Assembly: GCF_014202755.1 (NCBI RefSeq)
Contig: NZ_JACHHK010000004.1
Span: 62,001-126,000 of the forward strand
Length of the DNA: 64,000 nt
Source: Catenisphaera adipataccumulans
Lineage (GTDB): Bacteria > Bacillota_I > Bacilli_A > Erysipelotrichales > Erysipelotrichaceae
Reading direction: 5' to 3'
Under the pieces are notes generated by a model. The model was not told where the DNA came from. It made no database searches and saw only the letters and a program-made list of their open reading frames with translations. Of the stretch, positions 30,036 to 39,876 are shown piece after piece. The position numbers and the translations under genes were made by a program. Numbering within the stretch: the stretch's first letter is position 1; every line of letters starts with the position of its first letter.

Positions 30036-32765
30036 ATGGATTACAAAGACACACTTCATATGCCGAAAACAAAGTTTGAGATGCGCGGCAATTTGGCAAA
30101 AAAAGAACCAGGCATCCAACAGCGTTGGCAGGACATGCATTTGTATGAAAAAATGTTGGCACAAAGAGAGGATGCCAAACCATTTGTTCTGCATGACGGC
30201 CCGCCGTATGCCAACGGTGACATTCATCTCGGTCATGCCTTGAATAAGATCTTGAAAGATGTCATCAACCGTTCCCATTATATGGAAGGCTATCGCGTAC
30301 CGTATATCCCAGGTTGGGATACACACGGTCTGCCGATCGAGACTGCAGTTACGAAAGCAGGCTATGACCGGAAAAAAATGGGCATCGCCGAGTTCCGCAA
30401 AGTATGCGAACAATTCGCGCTGGAACAAGTGGAAAAGCAGAAAAAAGGATTCCTGGCATTGGGATCGATTGGCGATTACGATCATCCATATCTGACCCTG
30501 CGCAAAAGCTTTGAAGCCAAACAGATCGAAGTCTTCGGCAAGATGGCGATGGACGGACTGATCTACAAAGGCCTGAAGCCGGTGTACTGGTCGCCGAGCA
30601 GCGAGACAGCCCTGGCAGAAGCTGAGGTCGAATACAAAGATATGAAGACCCCGACCATTTATGTCAAATTCAAAGTCAAAGATGGTAAGGGCATCCTGGA
30701 CGAAGATACATACTTTGTCATCTGGACGACGACACCGTGGACCATTCCGGCCAACCAGGGCATTTCCCTGAATCCGCGCATGGACTATGCACTGGTCAAT
30801 ACCGATAAGGGAAAAATGGTGATGCTGGAAGAACTGGTCGATCAGCTTTGTCCGGAATTCGGATGTGAAAAATACGAGATCATCCGTACCTTCAAGGGCA
30901 AGGATCTTGAATATATCACGTATGAGCATCCGCTGTATGCCGGGGATGAAAGTCATGTCAATCATGAAGGATTTATCATGATGGCCGATTATGTCACGGC
31001 CGATGCCGGTACTGGTTGTGTGCATACCGCCAGTGCCTTCGGTGCCGATGACTTCTATACGGTCCATAACAAATATAAGATGGATGTTTTGAACAACGTC
31101 GATGATCAAGGTAACTTGACGGCGGAAGCCGGTGACTGGCTCGAAGGCCAATATGTCTTCGATGCCAATAAAACGGTAACGGTCAAATTGGATGAACTGG
31201 GCGTGCTGCTGAAGCTGTCCTGGCTGAAGCACTCCTATCCGCATGACTGGCGTACGAAAAAACCGATCATCTATCGGGCAACGACGCAGTGGTTTGCCTC
31301 TATCGATAAGATCCGGGATGAGCTATTGGAACAAATCGATCAGGTTCATTGGACACCAAGCTGGGGACAGCAGCGGATGCATAATATGATCGCTGACCGT
31401 GATGATTGGTGCATTTCGCGTCAGCGTGCCTGGGGCGTACCGATCCCGATCATCTATGCCGAAGATGATACACCGCTGATGGAAAAAGAAATCTTTGATC
31501 ATGTAGCGGATTTGTTCCGTCAATACGGTTCAAACGTATGGTTCGAACGGGAAGCCAAAGATCTGCTGCCGGATGGTTATTCGACCCCGCATTCACCAAA
31601 CGGTATTTTCCGTAAGGAAACCGATACGATGGATGTCTGGTTCGATTCTGGTTCCAGCCACACCGGTGCAATGCTGGAGCGCGGTCTGGGATATCCGGCG
31701 GATCTGTATTTCGAAGGAAGCGACCAATACCGCGGCTGGTTCAACTCCAGCTTGATCGTCGGCACAGCGGTCCATGGACAATCACCGTACAAGGCTTGTC
31801 TGTCGCATGGTTTCGTCATGGATGAAAAAGGCGTGAAGATGTCCAAGTCCCAATGGAATGCCGTCGCACCGAAAGAGATCACCAAGAAACAAGGGGCCGA
31901 TGTGCTGCGGCTCTGGGCCTGCAGCGTAGATTATCAGGCCGATGTTTCCATGGGCCAGAAGATCTTAAAACAAGTCAGCAACGATTACCGCAAGATCCGC
32001 AATACCCTGCGTTTCCTGATGGCAAATCTGGATAATAATACGTTCACCAAAGCGGATTGTCTGCCATTTGAAGAATTGGCACCGCTGAATCAGTACATCT
32101 TGGTCAAACTGGAAAAATTGATCCCGGAAGTGATCACCGCGTACAACGAGTACCGCTTTGCGGATGCGGTAAGTGCTATGTCGAATATCATGACCAACGA
32201 ATTATCGGCATATTATTTGGACTACACCAAAGATATCCTGTACTGTGATGCAGAAGACGACCGGGAGCGCCGTGAAGTGCAGACCGTCTTATATACGGCA
32301 TGCGAAGTGCTGACAAAATTGCTGGCACCGGTCTTATGCCATACGATGGAAGAAGTCAACGACTATATGCACTTTGAGGAAGAATCCATTCATCTGGGCA
32401 GCTTCCCTGAACTGCATCTGAACATCGACGAAGAAAGCCTGATGAAAGATATGGACATCGCACTGAATATTCGTAAAGATGTGCTGAAAGCACTGGAGGA
32501 AGCCCGTGCTGCACAGGTCATCGGCAAAAGCCTGGAAGCGCAGATCTTCCTGCATCTGGATGCCGATGAGAAAGCAGCTCTGGATCGGGTGACGAAGAAA
32601 CCGGCACAATGGCTGATCGTATCCAAAGTTACCTTTGCCGAAGACGGCGACCGCGTACGTGTGGAAAAAGCACCGGGCCATATCTGTCCGCGCTGCTGGA
32701 CCTATACCGAAAGCGAGAATGAAGACGGACTTTGTGATCGCTGTGCCGCAGTTTTGAAAAAGTAA
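30036..32765 (+). CDS. ileS: Isoleucyl-tRNA synthetase
   Basis: 909 residues from ATG 30036, which has GGAAGGAG just upstream; the longer frame back to 29976 is leader RNA. Class I motifs are PPYANGDIHLGHALNKIL (HIGH type, near residue 55-72) and GVKMSKSQWN (KMSKS). The CP1 editing domain is represented by VIWTTTPWTIPAN and by GTGCVHTASAFGADD. The C-terminus carries a zinc-binding pair CPRCWTY and CDRCAAVLKK, typical of bacterial IleRS type 1. It charges tRNA-Ile and removes misactivated valine. Expression is under the T-box. Confidence 0.97.
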   Translation: MDYKDTLHMPKTKFEMRGNLAKKEPGIQQRWQDMHLYEKMLAQREDAKPFVLHDGPPYANGDIHLGHALNKILKDVINRSHYMEGYRVPYIPGWDTHGLPIETAVTKAGYDRKKMGIAEFRKVCEQFALEQVEKQKKGFLALGSIGDYDHPYLTLRKSFEAKQIEVFGKMAMDGLIYKGLKPVYWSPSSETALAEAEVEYKDMKTPTIYVKFKVKDGKGILDEDTYFVIWTTTPWTIPANQGISLNPRMDYALVNTDKGKMVMLEELVDQLCPEFGCEKYEIIRTFKGKDLEYITYEHPLYAGDESHVNHEGFIMMADYVTADAGTGCVHTASAFGADDFYTVHNKYKMDVLNNVDDQGNLTAEAGDWLEGQYVFDANKTVTVKLDELGVLLKLSWLKHSYPHDWRTKKPIIYRATTQWFASIDKIRDELLEQIDQVHWTPSWGQQRMHNMIADRDDWCISRQRAWGVPIPIIYAEDDTPLMEKEIFDHVADLFRQYGSNVWFEREAKDLLPDGYSTPHSPNGIFRKETDTMDVWFDSGSSHTGAMLERGLGYPADLYFEGSDQYRGWFNSSLIVGTAVHGQSPYKACLSHGFVMDEKGVKMSKSQWNAVAPKEITKKQGADVLRLWACSVDYQADVSMGQKILKQVSNDYRKIRNTLRFLMANLDNNTFTKADCLPFEELAPLNQYILVKLEKLIPEVITAYNEYRFADAVSAMSNIMTNELSAYYLDYTKDILYCDAEDDRERREVQTVLYTACEVLTKLLAPVLCHTMEEVNDYMHFEEESIHLGSFPELHLNIDEESLMKDMDIALNIRKDVLKALEEARAAQVIGKSLEAQIFLHLDADEKAALDRVTKKPAQWLIVSKVTFAEDGDRVRVEKAPGHICPRCWTYTESENEDGLCDRCAAVLKK

Positions 32766-32769
32766 AATG

Positions 32770-32793
32770 AGATCCCGTAAGGGATCTTTTTTT
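32770..32793 (+). terminator. Intrinsic terminator after ileS
   Basis: AGATCCC / GGGATCT with a GTAA loop followed by a T-run, 5 bases after the stop codon. Confidence 0.85.
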
Positions 32794-32796
32794 GTG

Positions 32797-32827
32797 CGAA
32801 AAAAATCCTTGCCATAAAGGCAAGGAT
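32797..32827 (-). terminator. Intrinsic terminator of the ilv operon
   Basis: On the minus strand ATCCTTGCC / GGCAAGGAT with a 5-base loop is followed by seven T residues, just past the ilvA stop codon. Confidence 0.85.
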
Positions 32828-32834
32828 CCATTCT

Positions 32835-34040
32835 TTAATTGCTTTCTTTTACGATATGCAGACCGTTCGCATTCAGATCGTGCTTGATCTGATTCAGATG
32901 CGCTTTGTTTCGGGTCTCCAATGTGATCTTCAGGTAGCAGTCCGTGATGCCCAGATCCGGGTCGGCGTTGTCATAATCGACTGCGACGACATTGCCGCCG
33001 TCCTGCGCGATGATGTGACTGACATTCTCCAGCTGTCCCGGTTTATCGGTCAGCTGGATGATAAAGCTAGTCTTCCGGCCGCTCAGCAGCAAACCGCGGG
33101 TAATGACACGGTCGATGATATTGACATCGATGTTGCCGCCGGAAACGATGCAGACGATGTTCTTGTCCCGCAGCGGGATCTTGTCAAACATGACCGCTGC
33201 GACAGAGACTGCACCGGCGCCTTCCGCGATCAGTTTCTGTTTTTCCAGCAGATGCAGGATCGCAGCCGCGATCTCATCTTCCTCGACCGTTACGATCTCA
33301 TCGACGTATTCCTTGACCATCTGGAACGTGATATCACCTGGGTGTTTGACCGCGATGCCGTCCGCAAAGGTGTTGACCGTTTCCAAGGTCAGCTGTTTAT
33401 CTTCTTTGACCGACTGGTACATACTTGCGGCTTTTGCCGCCTGTACCCCATAGATCTTGATCGACGGTTTCAGACATTTTGCCGCAAAGGCAACACCGCT
33501 GATCAGACCGCCGCCGCCGATCGGGCAGACGATCGCATCGATATTGTTCAGTTCTTCCAGGATCTCCAGACCGATGGTTCCTTGACCGGCGATGACATCT
33601 TCGTCATCGTACGGATGAACAAAGAAGTAGCCGTTTTCTTCTGCCAGCTGGCAGGCCAGGGCATAGGCCTCATCATAGGCACCCTGCGCCAGTTCAACGG
33701 AAGCGCCGTAGCTTTTCGTTGCTTCGATCTTCGAGATGGGCGCATTGTCCGGCATGCAGATGACGCAAGGAATGCCTTGTTCCTGTGCGGCCAGGGCCGT
33801 TCCCTGGGCATGGTTTCCGGCGCTGCTGGCGATGATGCCATGCGATTTTTCCTCGTCACTAAGCTGGGATACTTTATAGTATGCGCCGCGGATCTTGAAC
33901 GATCCGGTGCGCTGCAGATTTTCCGGTTTTAAGTAAATATGATTATAGCTGGATACATCGGCCGCCGGGATCACATTGGTCTTTCGGATGACATTTTTTA
34001 AGACCTGGCGGGCATCGTACACTTTGTCAATCGTCAACAT
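32835..34040 (-). CDS. ilvA: Threonine dehydratase (threonine ammonia-lyase) with ACT domain
   Basis: About 401 residues. It deaminates threonine to 2-oxobutyrate, the first committed step to isoleucine. It is a PLP enzyme with the Schiff-base Lys in GSFKIRGAY and glycine-rich PLP loop GGGGLISG; SAGNHAQG is the substrate loop. The C-terminal ~75 residues form a single ACT domain (SFIIQLTDKPGQLENVSHIIAQ), shorter than the paired ACT-like domain of E. coli IlvA and like the TdcB/Clostridium form. The position as the last gene of ilvB-N-D-A argues for a biosynthetic role. ATG 34040 (MLTIDKV) is preferred over GTG 34049, which directly abuts the ilvD stop codon. Confidence 0.92.
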   Translation of the reverse strand: MLTIDKVYDARQVLKNVIRKTNVIPAADVSSYNHIYLKPENLQRTGSFKIRGAYYKVSQLSDEEKSHGIIASSAGNHAQGTALAAQEQGIPCVICMPDNAPISKIEATKSYGASVELAQGAYDEAYALACQLAEENGYFFVHPYDDEDVIAGQGTIGLEILEELNNIDAIVCPIGGGGLISGVAFAAKCLKPSIKIYGVQAAKAASMYQSVKEDKQLTLETVNTFADGIAVKHPGDITFQMVKEYVDEIVTVEEDEIAAAILHLLEKQKLIAEGAGAVSVAAVMFDKIPLRDKNIVCIVSGGNIDVNIIDRVITRGLLLSGRKTSFIIQLTDKPGQLENVSHIIAQDGGNVVAVDYDNADPDLGITDCYLKITLETRNKAHLNQIKHDLNANGLHIVKESN

Positions 34041-34049
34041 TTCCTTCAC

Positions 34050-35717
34050 CTACTTCAGGATGGCGCCGATATTGGCTCCTTGCACCATTTTGGCATAGCG
34101 CTTCAGCCAGCCCTTGTCGATCTTCGGCGGCAGAATTTTCTGCGTCTTTTTCCGTTCTGCCAATTCTTCGTCACTGACCAGTACATTCAATGCATGGTTC
34201 GGGATATCCAGTTCGATTTGATCGCCTTCACGGATCAAGCCGATCGGACCGCCGCTGGCTGCTTCCGGACAAATATGACCGACGCTGGCTCCGCGGCTGG
34301 CACCGGAGAAGCGGCCGTCCGTCAGCAGTGCGACACATTTATCCAATTTCATACCTGCCAAAGCCGAAGTCGGATTCAGCATCTCCCGCATGCCCGGACC
34401 GCCTTTTGGTCCTTCGTAGCGGATCACGACGACATCACCTGGATGGATCTCGCCGTTATAGATTGCCTGAATGGAATCGTCTTCGGAATCAAAGACACGA
34501 GCCGGTCCGACATGGTGCATCATTTCCGGTGCGCAGGCACTGCGTTTGACGACGGCACCGTCCGGGCAGATATTGCCGTATAAAATGGCGATACCGCCGT
34601 TCGAGCTGTATGGCTTATCGATCGGACGGATGACATCCGGATTCATGTTTACCACGTTCTTGATATTTTCACCGACCGTCTTGCCGGTCACGGTCATGCA
34701 GTCCAGATCGATCAGATCTTTTTTCGACAATTCTTTGAGGACTGCCTGCAGACCGCCGGCGCGGTTCAGATCCTGCATATGCGTCGGTCCGGCCGGCGCC
34801 AGGTGGCATAAATTCGGGGTCTTGTCACTGAAGACATTGAATTCTTTTAAGTCCAGATCATATCCGGCTTCCTGCGCGATCGCCAGCAAGTGCAGCACAC
34901 TGTTGCTGGAGCAGCCCAAAGCCATATCACATGTCAAGGCATTCTTGATCGAACGCTCGTTGACGATATCTTTCATCTTGATATCCTGATCCAACATTTT
35001 CATAACGGCCATTCCGGCATGTTTTGCCAGCAGCATTCGTTTATTGGAAACTGCCGGGATCGTACCGTTGCCCGGCAGAGCGATACCCATCGATTCACAC
35101 AGGCAGGCAACACTGTTGGCCGTATACATACCGGCACAGCTGCCGCAGCCCGGGCAGACACCTTGTTCATATTCTTTCAGATCATCATCGGTGATCAGAT
35201 CGGCTTTGCGGGCACCGACTGCTTCAAAGATCTTGGACAGTGAAACTTCCTGTCCTTTGACATATCCGGCCAGCATCGGTCCGCCGGTCATTACGACCGT
35301 CGGCACATTGACCCGCAGCGCGCCCATGACCATGCCCGGAATGATCTTGTCGCAGCTCGGCACCAGGACCAGGGCATCGAAACAGTGTGCTTCTGCCATC
35401 GTTTCGACACTGTCCGCGATCAGTTCGCGGGAAGGCAGGGAATAGTGCATACCTTTATGTCCCATTGCGATGCCGTCACAGACACCGATGCTTGGAACGA
35501 CGATCGGCGTTCCGCCGGACATCGAAACGCCGGTCTTGACTGCTTCAACCAGTTTATCTAAATGAAAATGGCCGGGAACGATGTCGCTTTTTGCGGAGAT
35601 GATGCCGACCAGCGGCCGGTCCAGTTCTTCCTGCGTATAGCCCATTGCGTAAAACAAACTGCGCATCGGGGCTTTTTCAATTCCTTGCGTGACTTGTGCA
35701 CTCTTTTTATTGTTCAT
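34050..35717 (-). CDS. ilvD: Dihydroxy-acid dehydratase
   Basis: 555 residues, the standard length. It converts 2,3-dihydroxy-isovalerate and -3-methylvalerate to the 2-oxo acids that precede valine, leucine and isoleucine. The Fe-S ligand cysteines appear in [10 protein letters not shown] and [16 protein letters not shown], and the C-terminal signature [23 protein letters not shown] is present. AAGGAGTAG precedes the ATG. It lies between ilvN and ilvA and supplies both the ilvE and leuA branches encoded nearby. Confidence 0.97.
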   Translation of the reverse strand: MNNKKSAQVTQGIEKAPMRSLFYAMGYTQEELDRPLVGIISAKSDIVPGHFHLDKLVEAVKTGVSMSGGTPIVVPSIGVCDGIAMGHKGMHYSLPSRELIADSVETMAEAHCFDALVLVPSCDKIIPGMVMGALRVNVPTVVMTGGPMLAGYVKGQEVSLSKIFEAVGARKADLITDDDLKEYEQGVCPGCGSCAGMYTANSVACLCESMGIALPGNGTIPAVSNKRMLLAKHAGMAVMKMLDQDIKMKDIVNERSIKNALTCDMALGCSSNSVLHLLAIAQEAGYDLDLKEFNVFSDKTPNLCHLAPAGPTHMQDLNRAGGLQAVLKELSKKDLIDLDCMTVTGKTVGENIKNVVNMNPDVIRPIDKPYSSNGGIAILYGNICPDGAVVKRSACAPEMMHHVGPARVFDSEDDSIQAIYNGEIHPGDVVVIRYEGPKGGPGMREMLNPTSALAGMKLDKCVALLTDGRFSGASRGASVGHICPEAASGGPIGLIREGDQIELDIPNHALNVLVSDEELAERKKTQKILPPKIDKGWLKRYAKMVQGANIGAILK

Positions 35718-35765
35718 GTTTCTACTCCTTACTATGAAAGAAAAGCGGAAACCCGCTTTTTCTTC

Positions 35766-36272
35766 CTATTCTTCATCTTCATCTGTGGTATCGTAGGAAT
35801 CCCGCGACATGCCGGTGATACCGGTGCGGCAGACTTCCAGGATATCGTAGCAGCTCAGCATATTCATCAAGCCGTCGATCTTTTCCGGCGATCCGGTCAA
35901 TTCAATGATCAAGTTATCCTTGCTTAATGAAATGATCTTGCCGCGGTAGATATTGACGATCTCGATGATGCCGGAACGATTGGTTTTATCGCATGCTACT
36001 TTGAGCAGCAGCAATTCGCGATATAAGCTGTTCATCGTGCTCAGACGATGGATGTCTTTGACGACTTCCAATTTTGCCGTCTGGGTCATGATCTGGTGAA
36101 TATCCGTTTTGGCACCGTCGAAAGCGACGGTAATACGGGAAATTGTCGGATCATTGGTTTTCGCGACCGTCAGGGAATCAATGTTGAATCCGCGGCGGCC
36201 GAACAAGCTTGCGATCCGGGTCAATACATTCGATTGATTTTCGACAAAAATACTGATAACTTCTCTGGCCAT
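35766..36272 (-). CDS. ilvN: Acetolactate synthase small (regulatory) subunit
   Basis: 168 residues. The N-terminal ACT domain (ISIFVENQSNVLTRIASLFGRRGFNIDSL) binds valine for feedback inhibition, and the C-terminal domain (ELLLLKVACD) activates the catalytic subunit. Length and sequence fit the IlvN/IlvH family of Gram-positives. The extreme C-terminus is acidic (DTTDEDEE). It begins 10 bases after ilvB with GAGGTG upstream, so equimolar expression with ilvB is likely. Confidence 0.95.
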   Translation of the reverse strand: MAREVISIFVENQSNVLTRIASLFGRRGFNIDSLTVAKTNDPTISRITVAFDGAKTDIHQIMTQTAKLEVVKDIHRLSTMNSLYRELLLLKVACDKTNRSGIIEIVNIYRGKIISLSKDNLIIELTGSPEKIDGLMNMLSCYDILEVCRTGITGMSRDSYDTTDEDEE

Positions 36273-36282
36273 ACGAACACCT

Positions 36283-37941
36283 CTAATCTACGATCATATT
36301 ATCGATGGTACCGCCGTTCGGGATCATCGGTAATACGCGTTCTTCTTTGTCAATGTGGCAGTTGATCCATACCGGACCGTTGATCGTCAGCGCTTCCTTG
36401 AAGGCGGCTTCAAATTCCTCCAGTGTCGAACAATCATAGCCTTTCAAGCCAAAGCCTTCCGCGACTTTCGCATAATCCGTCTTACGATTCAGGATCGTCT
36501 GCGAATAATGCTTATTATAGAAGACCGTCTGCCATTGATAAACCATACCCAGAACACGGTTGTCAAAGATGACCGTGATGATCGGCAGGTTGTATGTGAC
36601 CGCGGTGCAGGCTTCATTCATGTTCATATGGAACGAACCGTCGCCGGTAATATGGATCACGCGTTTATCCGGGTTGGCAATCTGTGCGCCGATAGCCGCG
36701 CCGTAACCAAAGCCCATCGTACCTAAACCGCCGCTGGTGATAAAGCGATGCATGTTATGGTGCTTGACATATTGGGCTGCCCACATTTGATGCTGACCGG
36801 CATCGGTGCAGTAAATGGTTTCTTTGTCGGTATTGTCACAGATCGTATCGATGATTTCTTTTGGGCGCAGCTTGGCTCCCGGCATATCGACACGGACCGT
36901 TTTCTGGTAAGCAGTGACTTGATCGATCCATTCGGTGTGTTTCGTTGCTTTGACATGCGGCAGCAGAGCTTTCAGCACTTCGCGCACATCACCGATCACG
37001 CTGTAGTTGATATTGACATTCTTATTGATCTCGCTGGCATCGATGTCGACCTGAATGATTGCTGCTTTGTGTGCAAAGCGGTTCGGATTCAATGCGACCC
37101 GGTCGGAGAAACGTGTACCCAGCGCAATGACCAGATCGGCTTCATCGACCGTTTTATTGGCAGCAACGGTGCCGTGCATACCGATCAGACCGAGATTCTT
37201 CGGATTTTCATAGTCGATGACCCCGGCAGCCATCATGGTATACGTAGCCGGAATATCTGCTTTATTCAATAATTCCAGCAGTTCATCCTGGGCGCCGCTG
37301 GAAACCACGCCGCCGCCAAAATAAACGACCGGACGTTTGGAAATATTAATGATGTCCGCTATCTCTTCGATATCTTTTTCGTTGAATTTCGGATTTGGTG
37401 ATAATGGCAGCGGTGTGCGCGGTTCGAAATCGTACTTCATAGCCGTGACATCCTTTGTGATGTCGACCAGGACCGGCCCCTTGCGGCCTTCATTGGCAAT
37501 GCGGAATGCATTGCGCAGCGCATCGGCTAAGTCATCGATGCGGTTGACAAAATAATTGTGCTTTGTGATCGGCAGCGTCACGCCGGTGATGCTGACTTCC
37601 TGGAACGAGTCCCGGCCGATCATATTGTCGGACACGTTGCAGGTGATCGCAATCAGCGGCACACTGTCCATGTAAGCGGTCGCAATGCCGGTGACCAGAT
37701 TGGTCGCTCCCGGACCGCTCGTAGAAAATACCACGCCGGTCTTGCCGGTACTGCGGGCATAACCGTCGGCGGCATGCGCAGCTCCTTGTTCGTGAGCTGT
37801 GATATAATGCGTGATCTTTTTTGAATAATCGTACAAAGAATCATACACATTCAGTGCTGTTCCGCCGGGGTAGCCGAAGACCGTATCCACGCCCTGTTCC
37901 AACAGGACTTCCATCACAATTTGTGATCCGGTTAGTTTCAT
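36283..37941 (-). CDS. ilvB: Acetolactate synthase large (catalytic) subunit
   Basis: 552 residues, a thiamine diphosphate- and FAD-dependent enzyme that forms 2-acetolactate or 2-aceto-2-hydroxybutyrate. Visible motifs are VFGYPGGTALNVYDSLY, the catalytic Glu in TAHEQGAAHAADGYARS, FAD-region segments such as GLIGMHGT, and the TDP motif GDGSFHMNMNEACTA followed by NNRVL-type residues (FDNRVLGMVYQWQ). It is the first gene of a leftward ilvB-ilvN-ilvD-ilvA operon. Its own promoter is recognisable 40 bases upstream, and no T-box is present on this side. Confidence 0.97.
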   Translation of the reverse strand: MKLTGSQIVMEVLLEQGVDTVFGYPGGTALNVYDSLYDYSKKITHYITAHEQGAAHAADGYARSTGKTGVVFSTSGPGATNLVTGIATAYMDSVPLIAITCNVSDNMIGRDSFQEVSITGVTLPITKHNYFVNRIDDLADALRNAFRIANEGRKGPVLVDITKDVTAMKYDFEPRTPLPLSPNPKFNEKDIEEIADIINISKRPVVYFGGGVVSSGAQDELLELLNKADIPATYTMMAAGVIDYENPKNLGLIGMHGTVAANKTVDEADLVIALGTRFSDRVALNPNRFAHKAAIIQVDIDASEINKNVNINYSVIGDVREVLKALLPHVKATKHTEWIDQVTAYQKTVRVDMPGAKLRPKEIIDTICDNTDKETIYCTDAGQHQMWAAQYVKHHNMHRFITSGGLGTMGFGYGAAIGAQIANPDKRVIHITGDGSFHMNMNEACTAVTYNLPIITVIFDNRVLGMVYQWQTVFYNKHYSQTILNRKTDYAKVAEGFGLKGYDCSTLEEFEAAFKEALTINGPVWINCHIDKEERVLPMIPNGGTIDNMIVD

Positions 37942-37980
37942 AATTTACACCCCATTCAGTTTTCATAACTATTACTTGAA

Positions 37981-38009
37981 ATTATAGACCAAATAAACAT
38001 GTTTCTCAA
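37981..38009 (-). promoter_or_regulatory. Promoter of the ilvB operon
   Basis: On the minus strand TTGAGA (38004-38009) and TATAAT (37981-37986) are separated by 17 bp. The predicted leader is only ~35 bases and lacks a T-box or obvious terminator, so control would be at initiation. Confidence 0.75.
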
Positions 38010-38069
38010 TCAAAATGCGTTATATTTACAATCATGTTACTGCTTTCTGAAAATAAATGAAAATATTCT

Positions 38070-38098
38070 TTGACATCCATTTTCATTTTCGGTATTCT
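38070..38098 (+). promoter_or_regulatory. Promoter of the trpE T-box leader
   Basis: A consensus TTGACA (38070-38075) and TATTCT (38093-38098) are spaced by 17 bp. Transcription would begin near 38105. Confidence 0.7.
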
Positions 38099-38104
38099 TT
38101 AAGA

Positions 38105-38340
38105 AAAGAAATCCGATCAACAAATGTAAGTAAGCCAAGCAGGAAGTTGCAGAGAGCGGCAGGTGGTGAAATGCCGTACGGAATGCTTCGCTGAATGGGT
38201 TTGCCAGGAGCGACGTGAAGCAAGTAGCGAAGCCGTAAAGCCTGCGTTAAAGGTGATGATATTGTTGGATATCTAAGTGATAAAACAGGGTGGTACCGCG
38301 TATTGAACGCCCCTCGGTCTGCATGCCGGGGGGCTTTTTG
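38105..38340 (+). promoter_or_regulatory. T-box riboswitch (tryptophan, UGG specifier) controlling trpE
   Basis: The T-box motif AGGGTGGTACCGCG is at 38287-38300 and the specifier TGG is at 38196-38198 in the sequence GAATGGGT. The terminator hairpin begins near 38305 (GCCCC / GGGGGGC) and ends in a T-run at 38339. It responds to uncharged tRNA-Trp. Confidence 0.92.
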
Positions 38341-38357
38341 TGTCAGGAGGAAAGAGT

Positions 38358-39872
38358 ATGAAACCAAGCCGGAATGAAATGTGCACGTATTTGCGGACAG
38401 CCGGAACCGTGCCGCTGATCAGCGAACTGCTGACCGACAGCATTACCCCGATCCGTATCTTTTCGATCTTAAAAGAAAACTATAAAGATTGTTATTTGTT
38501 GGAGTCCGTCGGCAACGGTACGCAGTGGGACCGTTATTCCTTTATCGGTTTCAGTCCGAAAGCCAATCTGCGCGTCGAAGGCGGCACGATCAAGACCTAT
38601 GATCAAGATCACATTCTCGTTGATGGATCCAAAGGAGATCCGATTCGTTATATTCAAGATTTTCTCGATCGGCATCGATCCGTGAAACTGACCTATGCGC
38701 CGAAGTTTACGGGCGGCCTGGTCGGCTATTTTGCCTATGATATGGCCCGCTTCGAACTGAAGAAGCTTGGAAATCCGCCGACCGATGATATCGGACTGCC
38801 GGATGCCGACTTATATTATTACGATAAAATCATCGCGTATGATCATTTAGCCGGCCAGGTCTTGATGATCTTCAATGTGGATCGGGAAGATGTTCAGGAT
38901 CTGATGAAAAACAAATCAATTTCATTTGAACAAGCTTGTGACGTGCTTTATGAACAGAAACAGGAAGAATGCCGGCGCTTGGGGTATCTTTTGACGCATT
39001 CCGTCCCGCAGGTGCAGGCGCGTATGATCAAAGAAAACCCATCGCCTGTCCATTCGGACTTTTCGAAAACGGAATTTATCGACATGGTCAACCGATGCAA
39101 AACTGCGATCCGGGCCGGAGAAATCAGTCAGGTCGTCGTTTCCCAGCGCTTTGAGGTACAGGATCCGCCGGCAGCCTTCGACGTATACCGACAGCTTCGT
39201 ACCACAAATCCAAGCCCGTATCTCTACTATTTTGACCATGAAGATTATCAGATCGCCGGTGCCAGTCCGGAAATGCTGGTAAGTGTTAATGACGGGATCG
39301 TCACCAATAAGCCGATTGCTGGTACGATGCCGCGCGGCAAAACCACGGAAGAGGACCTGGCTCTGGAAAAACAATTGTGCACCGATGAAAAGGAACGTGC
39401 GGAACATACGATGCTGGTGGATCTCGGACGCAATGATGTCGGTCGGGTGTGTCGGATCGGCAGCGTGAAGGTCACGGATTTCATGCGGGTGGAACGTTAT
39501 TCTAAAGTCATGCACCTTGTCAGTGATGTCCAAGGCCGGCTGAAGCCGGAGTGTACGCCGCTGCAGGCGCTGATGTCTGTTTTACCGGCAGGCACATTAT
39601 CCGGCGCGCCGAAAATGCGGGCCATGGAATTGATCGATGAATTTGAAAAACACAAACGCGGCGTATACGGCGGAACGCTGGGATATCTGGGACTGAACGG
39701 GGATATCGATACGTGTATCTGTATCCGGACCGTGCTGTTCAAAAACCAGAAGGCCTATGTCCAGGCCGGAGCCGGTATCGTATATGATTCAAACCCGGAA
39801 AATGAATATGAAGAATGCAGGCGCAAGGCTTCGGCTGTCATTGAAGCCATTCACCGCGCAGAAAGGATGTAA
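38358..39872 (+). CDS. trpE: Anthranilate synthase component I
   Basis: 504 residues from ATG 38358 (TCAGGAGGAAAG just upstream). It converts chorismate to anthranilate using ammonia supplied by TrpG. The N-terminal LLESVG segment matches the LLES tryptophan-binding motif for feedback inhibition. The catalytic half has the chorismate-binding signatures ISQVVVSQRFEV, PSPYLYYF, IAGASPEMLV, IAGTMPRGKTTEED, LVDLGRNDVGRV, GTLSGAPKMRAMELIDE and QAGAGIVYDS. The TGG-specific T-box upstream supports tryptophan rather than folate biosynthesis. trpG follows 4 bases after the stop. The other trp genes are not adjacent. Confidence 0.95.
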   Translation: MKPSRNEMCTYLRTAGTVPLISELLTDSITPIRIFSILKENYKDCYLLESVGNGTQWDRYSFIGFSPKANLRVEGGTIKTYDQDHILVDGSKGDPIRYIQDFLDRHRSVKLTYAPKFTGGLVGYFAYDMARFELKKLGNPPTDDIGLPDADLYYYDKIIAYDHLAGQVLMIFNVDREDVQDLMKNKSISFEQACDVLYEQKQEECRRLGYLLTHSVPQVQARMIKENPSPVHSDFSKTEFIDMVNRCKTAIRAGEISQVVVSQRFEVQDPPAAFDVYRQLRTTNPSPYLYYFDHEDYQIAGASPEMLVSVNDGIVTNKPIAGTMPRGKTTEEDLALEKQLCTDEKERAEHTMLVDLGRNDVGRVCRIGSVKVTDFMRVERYSKVMHLVSDVQGRLKPECTPLQALMSVLPAGTLSGAPKMRAMELIDEFEKHKRGVYGGTLGYLGLNGDIDTCICIRTVLFKNQKAYVQAGAGIVYDSNPENEYEECRRKASAVIEAIHRAERM

Positions 39873-39876
39873 GAAT

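Larger units (their letters stand above)
37942..38357. other. Divergent regulatory region between ilvB and trpE
   Basis: This 416-bp gene-free stretch holds the ilvB promoter on the left and the promoter plus T-box leader of trpE on the right, with about 60 bp of A/T-rich sequence between them. No other open frame or repeat was seen. Confidence 0.8.

Noticed and set aside
30000-31244. A 414-codon open frame on the minus strand opposite ileS
   Set aside because: It lies wholly antisense to a strongly conserved synthetase, has an unrelated His/Phe/Ile-rich composition, no ribosome site and no recognisable motif.
32856-33932. A 358-codon plus-strand frame opposite ilvA
   Set aside because: It is antisense to the PLP and ACT motifs of ilvA and has the Asp/Arg/Val-rich pattern of a reverse-frame shadow.
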